NCBI RefSeq assembly: GCF_028858535.1
Contig: NZ_JAPMOU010000045.1
Span: 1-41,437 of the forward strand
DNA: 41,437 nt
Reading direction: 5' to 3'
Origin: Spartinivicinus poritis
GTDB lineage: Bacteria; Pseudomonadota; Gammaproteobacteria; Pseudomonadales; Zooshikellaceae
Shown piece after piece: positions 8,819 to 17,640 of this stretch. Made by a program: the position numbers and the translations under genes. The notes beneath the pieces were generated by a model. It saw nothing but the letters and a program-made list of their open reading frames with translations. It ran no database searches and was not told the origin of the DNA. Positions within the stretch are counted from its first letter, which is position 1. Every line of letters starts with the position of its first letter.

Positions 8819-9978
8819 CGAATGCGCCGGTTTATGAAAATGCCCTCATTGAGCAAGCCGTTAATCCTACCTTTGCGAATCGTCCGGTGCACCCTGGGAT
8901 GCCTCCCTTGGATTTATCAGGCAAAGCGGTATCATTTTTTGAATTTTGGCCTACTCAGCTTGTGTATTTACCAGTCGTAGTGCAATGGTTACTACTGGCG
9001 ATTAGATACCGTTCGCTTAATTTACCGCTCATTGCTAACCCAAACATTCCATTGGGTGGTATGGTAGGTGAGGCGAAAAGTGATGTATTTAAATTAGCTA
9101 AAAGGGATGCAAAACAATTTATTGCGCCAGCTATTTCTTTTGTCACTGATAAAAAAAATACGGCAAGAGAACAGGCCGCTCGGGCAGTTGACATGTTGGC
9201 TAGTCAAGGAATGCAATTACCGTTAATTGCCAAGCCGGATATTGGCTGTCGAGGGGTTGGGGTACGAATTGTCCGGGACCAACAGCAGTTAGCGGATTAT
9301 ATAGAGGGTTTTCCCAACCAGGCCAGTTTGATTTTACAGGAGTTGGTTCCTTATGAAGCTGAAGCTGGCATATTTTATATCCGCTATCCAGGAGAAGAAC
9401 AAGGGCAGATTTTTTCTATTACCTTAAAGTATGCACCTTATGTTTTTGGTAATGGCACGGATAATTTACGAACGTTAATTGAAACAGACCCTCGTGCAAG
9501 TAAAATTGCGCATCTTTATTTGGCTAGGCATCAGCAGCACCTTGATAAAATATTACCTAAGGGACAACCCTTTCGCTTAGCATTTGCTGGAAGTCATAGC
9601 CGTGGCTCTATTTTTCGGGATGGTAAACAGTTAATCACCCCTGAATTAACAGCTAAGCTGGATGAAATAACCAAGGATATTGATGAGTTCTATTATGGTC
9701 GACTGGATGTACGTTTTAAAGATGCTGAGTTACTTAAACAAGGCCGTGATTTTAAAATTGTCGAAATAAACGGGGCCAGTAGTGAGGCAACCCATATCTG
9801 GGATCGTGGTGCTAGCCTAAAAGATGTCTATAAAGCCCTTTTTTATCAATATAAAACCTTGTTTGAAATAGGCGCGATTAATCGGCAACGAGGCTTTAAA
9901 ACACCAAGCCTGAAAGCGTTATGGCAAGCCTATAAAAAAGAAAAAATGCTGGTAGCTAATTATCCGGCGACTGAATAA
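8815..9978 (+). CDS. ATP-grasp carboxylate-amine ligase-like protein
   Basis: A 387-residue protein with an ATP-grasp fold. It has the nucleotide-binding segment AKPDIGCRGVGVRIV at about residues 138-152, an ILQELVPYEAEAGIFYIR strand block, and the metal-binding C-terminal motif EINGASSEATHIWD (about 318-331). Before the fold is a hydrophobic stretch (VYLPVVVQWLLLAIRYRSL, about 48-67) that could bind the membrane. ATP-grasp enzymes join a carboxylate to an amine or thiol through an acyl phosphate; D-Ala-D-Ala ligase and RimK-type ligases are relatives. The substrate is unknown. It starts at GTG overlapping the DedA stop by 4 nt, a tight pairing that points to work at the inner membrane. Confidence 0.8.
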   Translation: MTNAPVYENALIEQAVNPTFANRPVHPGMPPLDLSGKAVSFFEFWPTQLVYLPVVVQWLLLAIRYRSLNLPLIANPNIPLGGMVGEAKSDVFKLAKRDAKQFIAPAISFVTDKKNTAREQAARAVDMLASQGMQLPLIAKPDIGCRGVGVRIVRDQQQLADYIEGFPNQASLILQELVPYEAEAGIFYIRYPGEEQGQIFSITLKYAPYVFGNGTDNLRTLIETDPRASKIAHLYLARHQQHLDKILPKGQPFRLAFAGSHSRGSIFRDGKQLITPELTAKLDEITKDIDEFYYGRLDVRFKDAELLKQGRDFKIVEINGASSEATHIWDRGASLKDVYKALFYQYKTLFEIGAINRQRGFKTPSLKALWQAYKKEKMLVANYPATE

Positions 9979-10065
9979 TTATTTTTTTCAGACATGAGCT
10001 ATTTTTAGGATAGGTATGTACTCACAGCGAAGGATAATTTAGGCGAGGCCATCGAGTGATGAGGT

Positions 10066-10148
10066 CCCAGGAGTTTAGATAAACTAAATGACTGGGGTGA
10101 AGACAGTTTATTGCTCCTGCATAAACTGCATTCACACCATCCTTGGTG
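10066..10148. repeat. three consecutive hairpins (structured intergenic element)
   Basis: Three separate dyads follow each other within 83 nt. The first is nested: cccag/ctggg (10066-10070, 10092-10096) encloses tttag/ctaaa (10074-10078, 10084-10088). The second is cagttta/taaactg (10104-10110, 10122-10128) with an 11-nt loop containing ctcctgc. The third is cacca/tggtg (10135-10139, 10144-10148) with loop tcct. The loop ctcctgc is nearly complementary to ccaggag in the first hairpin, so the stems could also pair with each other. No U-tract follows. It may be a dispersed repeat or a small structured RNA; no second copy is in this window. Confidence 0.5.
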
Positions 10149-10221
10149 CTTAACGACGATAACAAAGCCTAAAAATCATTCGCGAAGAGTAGGTTTTATC
10201 AATGCAAAGAGAGGTAACGGC

Positions 10222-10662
10222 ATGAAACGATGGCTAATTGTGCTTTTTAGTTTATGGGTTAATTCTGCTCTGGCAGGGGATGCTATTTACACTGGATTTT
10301 TTAGTAATAAAGCGGTAAGTGGCTATGATACAGTGGCCTATTTCACCCAAGGAAAACCAGTAAAAGGTAAAAGTCAGTATAAGTATACCTATCAAGGTGC
10401 CGACTGGTTTTTTGCTAGTCAAGAACATCTTGATTTGTTTAAACAAAGCCCAGAAAAATATGCTCCTCAATATGGTGGATTTTGCGCATGGGCAGTAGCA
10501 GCAAAAAACGCACGTGCTTCAGCTGACCCTAAAAACTGGAAAATTGTAGATGGTAAGCTGTATCTAAACTACGATGATAATGTACAACAAAAGTGGCTCC
10601 AAGATATCCCTGGCTTTATTGTAGAAGGTGATAAAAACTGGCCTAAACTACTCACCGAATAA
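10222..10662 (+). CDS. secreted YHS-domain protein
   Basis: A 146-residue exported protein. A signal peptide (about residues 1-18, MKRWLIVLFSLWVNSALA) is followed by a YHS domain containing GYDTVAYF, ADWFFASQEHLDLFKQSPEKY and YGGFCAWAVA. YHS domains are short metal-associated modules; this periplasmic subgroup includes members with selenocysteine at the GGxC position, where this protein has cysteine. The ATG at 10222 is chosen because it begins the signal peptide and has gagagg about 8 nt upstream; the frame is open back to 10111, but that part overlaps the hairpin element and would bury the signal peptide. Function is unknown, possibly metal or redox handling in the periplasm. A long dyad follows the gene. 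Confidence 0.8.
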   Translation: MKRWLIVLFSLWVNSALAGDAIYTGFFSNKAVSGYDTVAYFTQGKPVKGKSQYKYTYQGADWFFASQEHLDLFKQSPEKYAPQYGGFCAWAVAAKNARASADPKNWKIVDGKLYLNYDDNVQQKWLQDIPGFIVEGDKNWPKLLTE

Positions 10663-10692
10663 AACTACCCCTCGAGCAGACATCAACAGGCT

Positions 10693-10742
10693 TTAGCTCG
10701 AATATTAAGCATCATTGATATTTGATGAGCTATTCGAGCTAA
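10693..10742 (+). terminator. long dyad after the YHS gene, no U-tract
   Basis: A perfect 12-bp inverted repeat, ttagctcgaata (10693-10704) and its complement (10731-10742), encloses 26 nt that can pair further (gcatca with tgatg). It lies 30 nt past the YHS stop. It is followed by cactaaaattt, not a U-run. It may be a 3'-end stabiliser or an operator for the DoxX-like gene 150 nt on. Confidence 0.45.
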
Positions 10743-10891
10743 CACTAAAATTTGTTAATTCACATTAAGTTATACCTTAACAGTGGTTCACTAGTCACAA
10801 AAAATCACTAGTCATATTAGTAGCAGCCTCTCAAGTGAGAACTGTTTAGCCAATAGCCTGCTAATACACTGTCAATCAGTTGGAATATTTT

Positions 10892-11332
10892 ATGAAACGT
10901 CATTACATCAAATGGTTACTATGTGGATATATTGCTTTCATATTTGTGCAATCTTTATTTTTTAAATTCTCAGATGCCTATGAGACACAACATATTTTTG
11001 GTGTGTTAGGTGAATGGTCAGGCTTACAGTGGTTTGCAGATTTTGGTGCATATGGGGTGGGTATCGCAGAACTGATTGCGTCGATTATGTTATTTATCCC
11101 AGCCATTAGGCTTTTAGGAGCTGGGCTGGCAGCAGGAATAATGTCTGGAGCGATCTTTTTTCACCTGTTTACGCCATTAGGTATATCTATGCCAGAATTT
11201 AATGTCCAGGGAGAAGTGATTGGTAATGATGGTGGTTTACTATTTATTAATGCATGTATCGTATTTACTTGCGCCATTATTGTTGCGATCTGGGAATGGG
11301 TTGGAGGCAACCATCTGTTTGCCAAGCATTGA
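10892..11332 (+). CDS. DoxX-like small membrane protein
   Basis: A 146-residue inner-membrane protein with four predicted hydrophobic segments (about residues 5-22, 48-72, 75-95, 115-135). The layout and the segment FFKFSDAYETQHIF near the first loop resemble DoxX/DoxD-like proteins. Such proteins are small four-helix membrane proteins; some join thiol-redox systems, but many have no known role. The ATG at 10892 is preferred to an upstream in-frame TTG at 10880, although neither has a strong ribosome binding site (weak tggaa). It sits 60 nt before the acyltransferase gene and may be cotranscribed with it. Confidence 0.7.
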   Translation: MKRHYIKWLLCGYIAFIFVQSLFFKFSDAYETQHIFGVLGEWSGLQWFADFGAYGVGIAELIASIMLFIPAIRLLGAGLAAGIMSGAIFFHLFTPLGISMPEFNVQGEVIGNDGGLLFINACIVFTCAIIVAIWEWVGGNHLFAKH

Positions 11333-11392
11333 TAACTGTTGTATGGATAGCGACCTGTTTGATCGCAAGTTGCTCTCCAGGGGGGAGAAATC

Positions 11393-13180
11393 ATGACGCA
11401 GCAAGTGACGCCTTTTCAGTTACCTAAGTTGACTCGGCTGGGAATTGTTGAAGGTGTATTAGAGCGCCTGTCAGGGCTACGTTATTTAGATACGCTTTAT
11501 CAGCGTCGCCATCAGCAATTACAATCTTCTGACCCTGCTGCATTTGCAGGCTATACCCTTGATGCCTTAGGGGTAGATTACAGCGTGGTGGAAGGACAGA
11601 TTGAGAATATCCCCTATCAAGGTGCTGGGATCGTAGTAGCTAACCACCCGTTTGGTGCGATTGAAGGGGTGATCTTAGCGCATTTGCTACTGCGCTATCG
11701 ACCTGATGTAAAGATTATGGCTAATCATTGGTTGCAGCAAATCCCAGAGCTAGCAGACGCTTTTATTGGTGTGGATGTGTTTGCCACGGCTGACAGCCAA
11801 CGACGTAACCGCAAAGGGTTAAAAGCGGCTTTAGACTGGGTTCGTCAAGGCGGCTTGTTAATGATATTCCCAGCAGGAGAGGTGTCTACGTTTAACTTCA
11901 GAGAGCAGCAAGTCGTTGATCGGCCGTGGAACCGCTTAGTGGCTACTATTATGCGGCGAACCCAGGCACCTGTGACCCCGATTTATATTTCGGGCAAAAA
12001 CAGTTGGCTGTTTCATGCGGCAGGAATGATAAATGCTAATTTACGCACGGGCTTGTTGGTCCGCGAAATGATTAACAAAAAAAATCGCACCATTGAATTA
12101 CACATTGGCCAGCAAATTCCCTTTAAAGAGGTTACTGCGCTGGATTCTGATCAGGCGCTGACTGAGTATTTGCGAATGAATACTTATTTATTAGCCCATA
12201 CTCATGCCCGTGCTACCCAAACGGATAAGCAGCCCACTTATAGCCCTCAGCCGATTGCTCAGCCACAAACTAAAGCGGCTTTAGCACACAATGTGGCGGC
12301 GCTGCCTGATAGTTGTTTACTGATTGATAATGGGGAATTTAAAGTCTATTGTGCTTCAGCCGATCAGCTACCGACTGTTTTGCCAGAAATTGGCCGGTTA
12401 CGTGAGTTAACTTTTCGAGCGGTTGGTGAGGGCACTGGGGAGTCAGTTGATCTTGATGAGTATGACCAACACTACTTGCATCTGTTTATTTGGTTTCCAG
12501 AACAGCAGACTATCGTTGGTGCATATCGGCTTGGTCGGTTAGACCAATTGTTAGAAAAACAAGGGATGGCATGCCTTTATACGCGTAGTTTATTCAAATT
12601 CGATCAGCGGTTTTTGAGTAAACTGGGGCGGGCCTTGGAAGTGGGGCGTTCGTTTGTTTGTGCTGAATACCAAAAAAGCTTGGCTCCCCTGTTTTTATTA
12701 TGGAAAGGTATCGCTACCTATGTAGCGTCTAACCCTCAATATAAAACATTGTTTGGCCCTGTCAGTATCAGTAGTGATTATCAAGAATTTTCTCGTCATT
12801 TAATGGCTCGTTGTTTGTCTGCTTTCCATAAACATGAGGATATGGCGGAATTTGTTAAGCCAACTAACCCGTTACCCAAATATAAGTCAAACTGCTGGCA
12901 ACCGGGCTTACTAAAAGGGCTGGCCGATATTCAGCAATTATCTAAGTTAATTACCCGTATTGAGGGAGATAAAGGCATTCCTGTTTTACTCAGGCAATAC
13001 CTGAAATTAAATGGCCAATTGGTTTGCTTTAATGTAGATAAAGATTTTAATGATGCACTGGATGGTTTGATTATTGTAGATTTACTGGCAGTACCAGAAA
13101 AAACCTTACAACGATACATGGGCAAAACGGGCATTCGCCAGTTTTATGATTATCATCAGCGTTTATCCCAAGTCAGCTAA
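11393..13180 (+). CDS. olsF: bifunctional PlsC-type / OlsB-type acyltransferase (OlsF-like)
   Basis: A 595-residue two-domain protein. The N-terminal half is an acyltransferase of the lysophospholipid type, with VVANHPFGAIEG (H85 to E91) and IFPAGEVSTF at about residues 159-168. The second half, from about residue 310, resembles the OlsB N-acyltransferase fold, with RLRELTFRAVGEGTG, HLFIWF and VGAYRLG. This OlsA-plus-OlsB order is that of OlsF, shown in Serratia to make ornithine lipids from ornithine in one polypeptide. Ornithine lipids are phosphorus-free membrane lipids often used under phosphate limitation. A strong ribosome binding site (ggggggaga) lies just upstream of the ATG. Function as an ornithine-lipid synthase is inferred from architecture; a haemolysin-type label in databases would refer to the same family. 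Confidence 0.75.
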   Translation: MTQQVTPFQLPKLTRLGIVEGVLERLSGLRYLDTLYQRRHQQLQSSDPAAFAGYTLDALGVDYSVVEGQIENIPYQGAGIVVANHPFGAIEGVILAHLLLRYRPDVKIMANHWLQQIPELADAFIGVDVFATADSQRRNRKGLKAALDWVRQGGLLMIFPAGEVSTFNFREQQVVDRPWNRLVATIMRRTQAPVTPIYISGKNSWLFHAAGMINANLRTGLLVREMINKKNRTIELHIGQQIPFKEVTALDSDQALTEYLRMNTYLLAHTHARATQTDKQPTYSPQPIAQPQTKAALAHNVAALPDSCLLIDNGEFKVYCASADQLPTVLPEIGRLRELTFRAVGEGTGESVDLDEYDQHYLHLFIWFPEQQTIVGAYRLGRLDQLLEKQGMACLYTRSLFKFDQRFLSKLGRALEVGRSFVCAEYQKSLAPLFLLWKGIATYVASNPQYKTLFGPVSISSDYQEFSRHLMARCLSAFHKHEDMAEFVKPTNPLPKYKSNCWQPGLLKGLADIQQLSKLITRIEGDKGIPVLLRQYLKLNGQLVCFNVDKDFNDALDGLIIVDLLAVPEKTLQRYMGKTGIRQFYDYHQRLSQVS

Positions 13181-13377
13181 TATCGAAATCTAGTTTCTAA
13201 TTGTGCTCACAGGGTCTGTTGACAGGCCTTGTGCTGATTCTCTTCCGGCTCCACGCCTATTCACCCTTGAACTTTCCTCATACACTGTTAGCTGCGACTG
13301 CTACAATTAGTGGAATCTGTCAGACAGTAAAATAGATTAAGTGACTATAGATTAAATTGCTATAAATTAAGTTACCT

Positions 13378-14364
13378 ATGCATAGCATGTGCCGCATTAC
13401 AGCAGTAATTAGTCGGTGGCTGTGGCTACTGCTACTCTTATCTTTTTTGTTAGCCTGCAAACCGCCTCAGACTCACCTTCGAGTAGGTACGACGGTGGAG
13501 ATTGGTCATGAGACGTTATTTCTTGCCCGTGAACTGGGGTATTTTGATCAAGCACCTATTCACTTAGTTGAGTTAACTTCCCAAAGCCAGGTAATGAACG
13601 CACTACGGTCTGAAACCATTGAAGCAGCCATTCTTTCCCTGGATGAAGTGATTAAATTACTGCAGTCAGAACTAGCAGTAAAAGTGGTATTAGTATTATC
13701 CATTTCTCATGGAGCAAATGCATTAGTCACTCAACCGTCTATTAAACAAATAGCTGATTTAAAAGGGCGACGCATTGGCTCCAGCCAAAATGCAGAAAGT
13801 ATTTGGCTGCTTGAGCAAGCATTAGTGAAGGCGGGAGTTGATTTTAAAGAAATTAGTTTAATCCCCATTCACCAAAATGAGCATATTAATGCTTATAACC
13901 GCAATTTAGTGGATGGAATAGTAACCTTTGAGCCATTGCTTTCTCGATTAGAGCGGCTTGGCGCTACTGTGCAGTTTGATAGTGCGCAAATGGCTAGCAA
14001 GATAATGCAAGTACTGGTGATTCGGGAAAATGTAATTGACCAATACCAGCAGTCTATTGAGCAATTATTAGCAGGCTATTTTAACGCGGTGGAGTACCTT
14101 ACTTATAATCAACGGCATGCCATTAATTTAATTGCACCCCGTATGACAATTTCCACTAGTACCATTGAGCAACTTTATAAAAAAATAAAAATAATGGGGT
14201 TGGAAGACAATCAACGCTTACTGATTGGTGAGCCGCCAATCGTCAGACTCACGGTTGAATCCCTACAAAGGGTTATGTTAAGCCATGGGTTAAGTCAGAG
14301 AATTTTACTGATTGATCAAGTTATTGATAGTCGATGGCTAGGGACCACTGATGATGTTCACTAG
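13378..14364 (+). CDS. NMT1/THI5-type periplasmic solute-binding lipoprotein
   Basis: A 328-residue lipoprotein. The signal peptide ends in lipobox LLAC, with lipidated C27 followed by K, which favours outer-membrane sorting under the E. coli rule. The rest resembles the NMT1/THI5/SsuA branch of type II solute-binding proteins: GTTVEIGHETLFLARELGYF, then QVMNALRSETIEAAILSLDEVIKLL and DLKGRRIGSSQNAES. These proteins bind small solutes such as taurine, sulfonates or pyrimidine precursors. No ABC permease or ATPase gene is near. Instead its 3' end overlaps by 14 nt the start of a membrane GGDEF-EAL protein, so it is more likely a ligand-sensing partner than a transporter subunit. The start may be M1 or M4; no clear ribosome binding site is seen. 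Confidence 0.8.
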   Translation: MHSMCRITAVISRWLWLLLLLSFLLACKPPQTHLRVGTTVEIGHETLFLARELGYFDQAPIHLVELTSQSQVMNALRSETIEAAILSLDEVIKLLQSELAVKVVLVLSISHGANALVTQPSIKQIADLKGRRIGSSQNAESIWLLEQALVKAGVDFKEISLIPIHQNEHINAYNRNLVDGIVTFEPLLSRLERLGATVQFDSAQMASKIMQVLVIRENVIDQYQQSIEQLLAGYFNAVEYLTYNQRHAINLIAPRMTISTSTIEQLYKKIKIMGLEDNQRLLIGEPPIVRLTVESLQRVMLSHGLSQRILLIDQVIDSRWLGTTDDVH

Positions 14365-17300
14365 TGCCCGATTGTTATCATTACGCTTGCTCATTCCCCT
14401 GTTTGTGATGGTTTTATTCGGTATTTTAATTACTGGCATTTTATTGTGGAATGCTCGTGAGGCACTGGATCAGAAAGAAGAAGAGGTTTTAGGCCAGGTT
14501 AAGCGAGAAATCACCTTACTGCAGCAAAAAATGTCAGAAGCATTTGTTGATGGTGATTGGCGGGAAGCAGAAGAGTTTTTAGTCTATTTTGGTATTTATC
14601 CTGAATTTAATAGTTTAGCGCTGGTAACACCCAGTAAAGAAATTTTGTATGCCACACGTTTTGCCTGGAAAGATCAACTAGTGGTATCAGTATTACCCAA
14701 CTTTGATATTAGTCAGTTCGCCATGGTCCAACTGCAATATAAGCCAGTTTATGTAAAAAATGACAAAAAACGGCTGCTGCAAGGGTATGTACCGGTTGAG
14801 TTGGGGTTACGGGACCATGAATTGCGCTCCAATCATTTAGCGGTATTGTATGTAGAGTATGACTTAAACCAGCTCCATCAAGAGGTTTGGTATAACTTTT
14901 GGACGCATGCTGTCGTGTTATTGTTAGCAGGGCTGTTGACAGCACTGGCATTGTTATGGGGGTTATCTTATTGGGTTATTCATCCGATCAAAGTGTTAGT
15001 AGAGGCTGCAAAGCGAGTGGGTAAGGGCAACTATGATGTTCATGTACAATTAAATGAAAGTCGAGAATTTAATAAGCTGGGGCGCACCTTAAATTTGTTG
15101 GCTCATGAAGTGCGCCGGAATATGACAGAATTAGCTGAGCGAAAAATCAGATTTGACGATTTTTTACAATCTGGACTGATCGGAATGGCAATTATTAAGC
15201 CCAATATGCATTGGCAAGAATTTAATAATCGCTTATGCGAAATTCTTCATTATCAACCAGAACAAATGATGGAGCAGGACTGGTTTGAGTTAACCCATCC
15301 TGATGACAGAGAAACAGAGCGTCAATTATTGCGCAAAGTATTAGCAGGAGAGTGGGAAAGTTATACCTTAGACAAACGCATGTGTTGTAGTGATGATGAG
15401 GTGGTTTATGTCTCAGTGAATACTAAATGTGTTCGGGCATTATCAGGTAAGCCAGATTATTTTGTGGTATTTGCGCAAGATATTACTGAGCGAAAAAACT
15501 CTGAAATTGCCCTAATGGAAGAGCAGGCATTATTTAACACAATTCTAGATAATATTGTAGATGGAATCGCGGTATGTAACCGAGAAGGCATTTTAACATT
15601 ATTTAATAAAAGCTTACAGAATAACTATGGCCTGCTTTTTAAACGACTGCCACCAGAAAAGTGGCTAGAGCATTACCCGGTGTATCAGGCTGATGGAAAA
15701 ACACCAATGGAATTAAGTCAGTTGCCGTTATTTCGGGCTTTGCATGGTGAACAGGTCAATGATTTAGAGATGGTTTTTTCTGGAGATAATCAGCAACCCA
15801 TTGTGGTATTGGCCAGTAGTAATCCACTGATTAATGCAGCAGGAAAAAAATTAGGAGCAGTTGCCTCTTATCATAATATTACCCAGCGGGTCCATGCTGA
15901 ATCGGAAATGCGGTTGGCTGCTATTGCGTTTGAAACACACGAAGCGATCATGATTACTGATCATCAGCATAAAATTTTGCGGGTTAACAATGCATTTACT
16001 GAAATTACTGGCTATGACAGTGAAGAGGTAATTGGCTGTAGTCCAAATATATTATCATCTGGTCAACATGATGATCAGTTTTTTCAAGCGATTAATAAAG
16101 CCCTGGCAGAGCAAGGCTATTGGGAGGGGGAAATTTGGAATCGACGAAAAAATAGAGAAATATATCCACAATGGGAAACGATTACAGCAGTAAAAAATAA
16201 ATATGATCAAATAACCCATTATGTATCAACATTTGAAGATTTAACGGAGCGTTTGAAGTCTGAGGCAGAAATTCAGCGCTTGGCATTTTTTGATAGTTTA
16301 ACGGGGCTACCTAATCGTCGCTATTTGGATGAACAATTACAGAGTGAGTGTTTAAAATCCTTAAGCACGCGTTTAGTGGGGGCTTTACTGATAGTTGATT
16401 TAGACCACTTTAAAACCATTAATGATTCTCGCGGCCACCAAATTGGTGATGAGCTATTAAAACAAGTGGCAGAACGTTTAACGTTAGTTATGGAAGAAGA
16501 TCATACCCTCGCCAGACAAGGAGGAGATGAATTTGTCATTTTATTGGAAGGTTTTTCAACCGACAGTGATTATGCTGTCCAACAGGTAACTGAATTAGCG
16601 ATTGGCTTACTGGAACAGCTGCATAACCCTTTTATTATTGAAGGCGAGAACTTTCATATTACAGGCAGCATTGGTATAGCGACCTATCCCTTTACTGCTG
16701 ATAATCCCATTGACTTAATGAAGCGAGCTGATGCGGCACTCCACCGTGCGAAGGAGGCCGGGCGTAATACGATTCAGTTTTTCTCAGATGATATGCAACA
16801 AGAGGCAGATAAGCGCTTACAGTTGCATAATGAGTTGCGCCAAGCGGTCGAAACGGAGCAATTAATTTTATATTTTCAGCCTCAAGTGTCGGTTAATGAG
16901 GGGCATGTGGTGGGTGCTGAAGTATTAGTGAGATGGCTGCACCCAGAGCGAGGGATTGTCTCACCAGTTGATTTCATTCCGTATGCTGAAGAAACAGGAC
17001 TTATTTACCCATTAGGTATGTGGGTTATTCGACAAATGTGTCAGCTGGTTCATTTTTGGCAAGCTGAGTCTACAGGATGCTCCGTAGAACACTTCTCGGT
17101 TAATATTAGCCCTTATCAGTTTTATCACCCTGACTTTATTTCGGAAGTGATTAATATTCTTGAGTTAACTCAGGTACCAGGTCATTGTTTAATGTTTGAA
17201 ATAACTGAAGGGCTGGTATTGGATAATTTGCAAGATACTGTACAGAAAATGGAAAAACTTAGAGAGTTAGGGATTCGTTTTTCAATCGATGATTTTGGTA

Positions 17301-17605
17301 CGGGGTATTCTTCGTTAAGTTATTTACGTAAGCTTCCTTTAGATGAGCTGAAGGTGGACAAGTCATTTATCGACCAGGTATTGCATGACAGTAGTAATCA
17401 AGTCATTGTGGAGACCATTATTTCCATGGCTCGGCATTTACAGCTCAAAATTGTGGCAGAAGGGGTCGAGACATCAGGGCAGCTTGATTTTTTAAGGGAA
17501 CATCAGTGTGACTTATACCAGGGCTATTATTTTTCACCGCCTTTGCCCTATGCAGAATTTCGGCAGCGCTGTGCGAAAGAGATTAAGCCAATTGAACAAG
17601 AGTAA
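14351..17605 (+). CDS. membrane PAS-GGDEF-EAL c-di-GMP turnover protein
   Basis: A 1084-residue inner-membrane sensor. In order: TM1 (about 8-28), a periplasmic sensor of about 160 residues, TM2 (about 190-212), HAMP (about 213-265), three PAS-type domains (about 270-385, 390-515, 520-645), GGDEF and EAL. GGDEF is intact at 724-728; the usual RxxD inhibitory site before it is not seen. The EAL domain has EVL at 857-859, DDFGTGYSS starting at D980, VDKSF and AEGVET, so the key phosphodiesterase residues appear present. It may make and break c-di-GMP or favour one activity according to signal. Its start ATGATG overlaps the solute-binding lipoprotein by 14 nt. A shared stem-loop lies between it and pntB. 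Confidence 0.93.
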   Translation: MMFTSARLLSLRLLIPLFVMVLFGILITGILLWNAREALDQKEEEVLGQVKREITLLQQKMSEAFVDGDWREAEEFLVYFGIYPEFNSLALVTPSKEILYATRFAWKDQLVVSVLPNFDISQFAMVQLQYKPVYVKNDKKRLLQGYVPVELGLRDHELRSNHLAVLYVEYDLNQLHQEVWYNFWTHAVVLLLAGLLTALALLWGLSYWVIHPIKVLVEAAKRVGKGNYDVHVQLNESREFNKLGRTLNLLAHEVRRNMTELAERKIRFDDFLQSGLIGMAIIKPNMHWQEFNNRLCEILHYQPEQMMEQDWFELTHPDDRETERQLLRKVLAGEWESYTLDKRMCCSDDEVVYVSVNTKCVRALSGKPDYFVVFAQDITERKNSEIALMEEQALFNTILDNIVDGIAVCNREGILTLFNKSLQNNYGLLFKRLPPEKWLEHYPVYQADGKTPMELSQLPLFRALHGEQVNDLEMVFSGDNQQPIVVLASSNPLINAAGKKLGAVASYHNITQRVHAESEMRLAAIAFETHEAIMITDHQHKILRVNNAFTEITGYDSEEVIGCSPNILSSGQHDDQFFQAINKALAEQGYWEGEIWNRRKNREIYPQWETITAVKNKYDQITHYVSTFEDLTERLKSEAEIQRLAFFDSLTGLPNRRYLDEQLQSECLKSLSTRLVGALLIVDLDHFKTINDSRGHQIGDELLKQVAERLTLVMEEDHTLARQGGDEFVILLEGFSTDSDYAVQQVTELAIGLLEQLHNPFIIEGENFHITGSIGIATYPFTADNPIDLMKRADAALHRAKEAGRNTIQFFSDDMQQEADKRLQLHNELRQAVETEQLILYFQPQVSVNEGHVVGAEVLVRWLHPERGIVSPVDFIPYAEETGLIYPLGMWVIRQMCQLVHFWQAESTGCSVEHFSVNISPYQFYHPDFISEVINILELTQVPGHCLMFEITEGLVLDNLQDTVQKMEKLRELGIRFSIDDFGTGYSSLSYLRKLPLDELKVDKSFIDQVLHDSSNQVIVETIISMARHLQLKIVAEGVETSGQLDFLREHQCDLYQGYYFSPPLPYAEFRQRCAKEIKPIEQE

Positions 17606-17629
17606 GCCACTCTAATGAGCTTACTCTTG
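17597..17629. terminator. dyad between convergent GGDEF-EAL and pntB genes
   Basis: A perfect 11-bp inverted repeat, caagagtaagc (17597-17607) and gcttactcttg (17619-17629), has an 11-nt loop. Its left arm contains the last codons and the TAA of the GGDEF-EAL gene, and its right arm ends 12 nt before the pntB stop. It may serve as a shared 3' end for both convergent units. Neither strand shows a U-run after the stem. Confidence 0.5.
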
Positions 17630-17640
17630 ATAGTAATCGG

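Noticed and set aside
10111-10221. N-terminal extension of the YHS protein
   Set aside because: The extension overlaps the hairpin element and precedes a normal signal peptide that has its own ribosome binding site.
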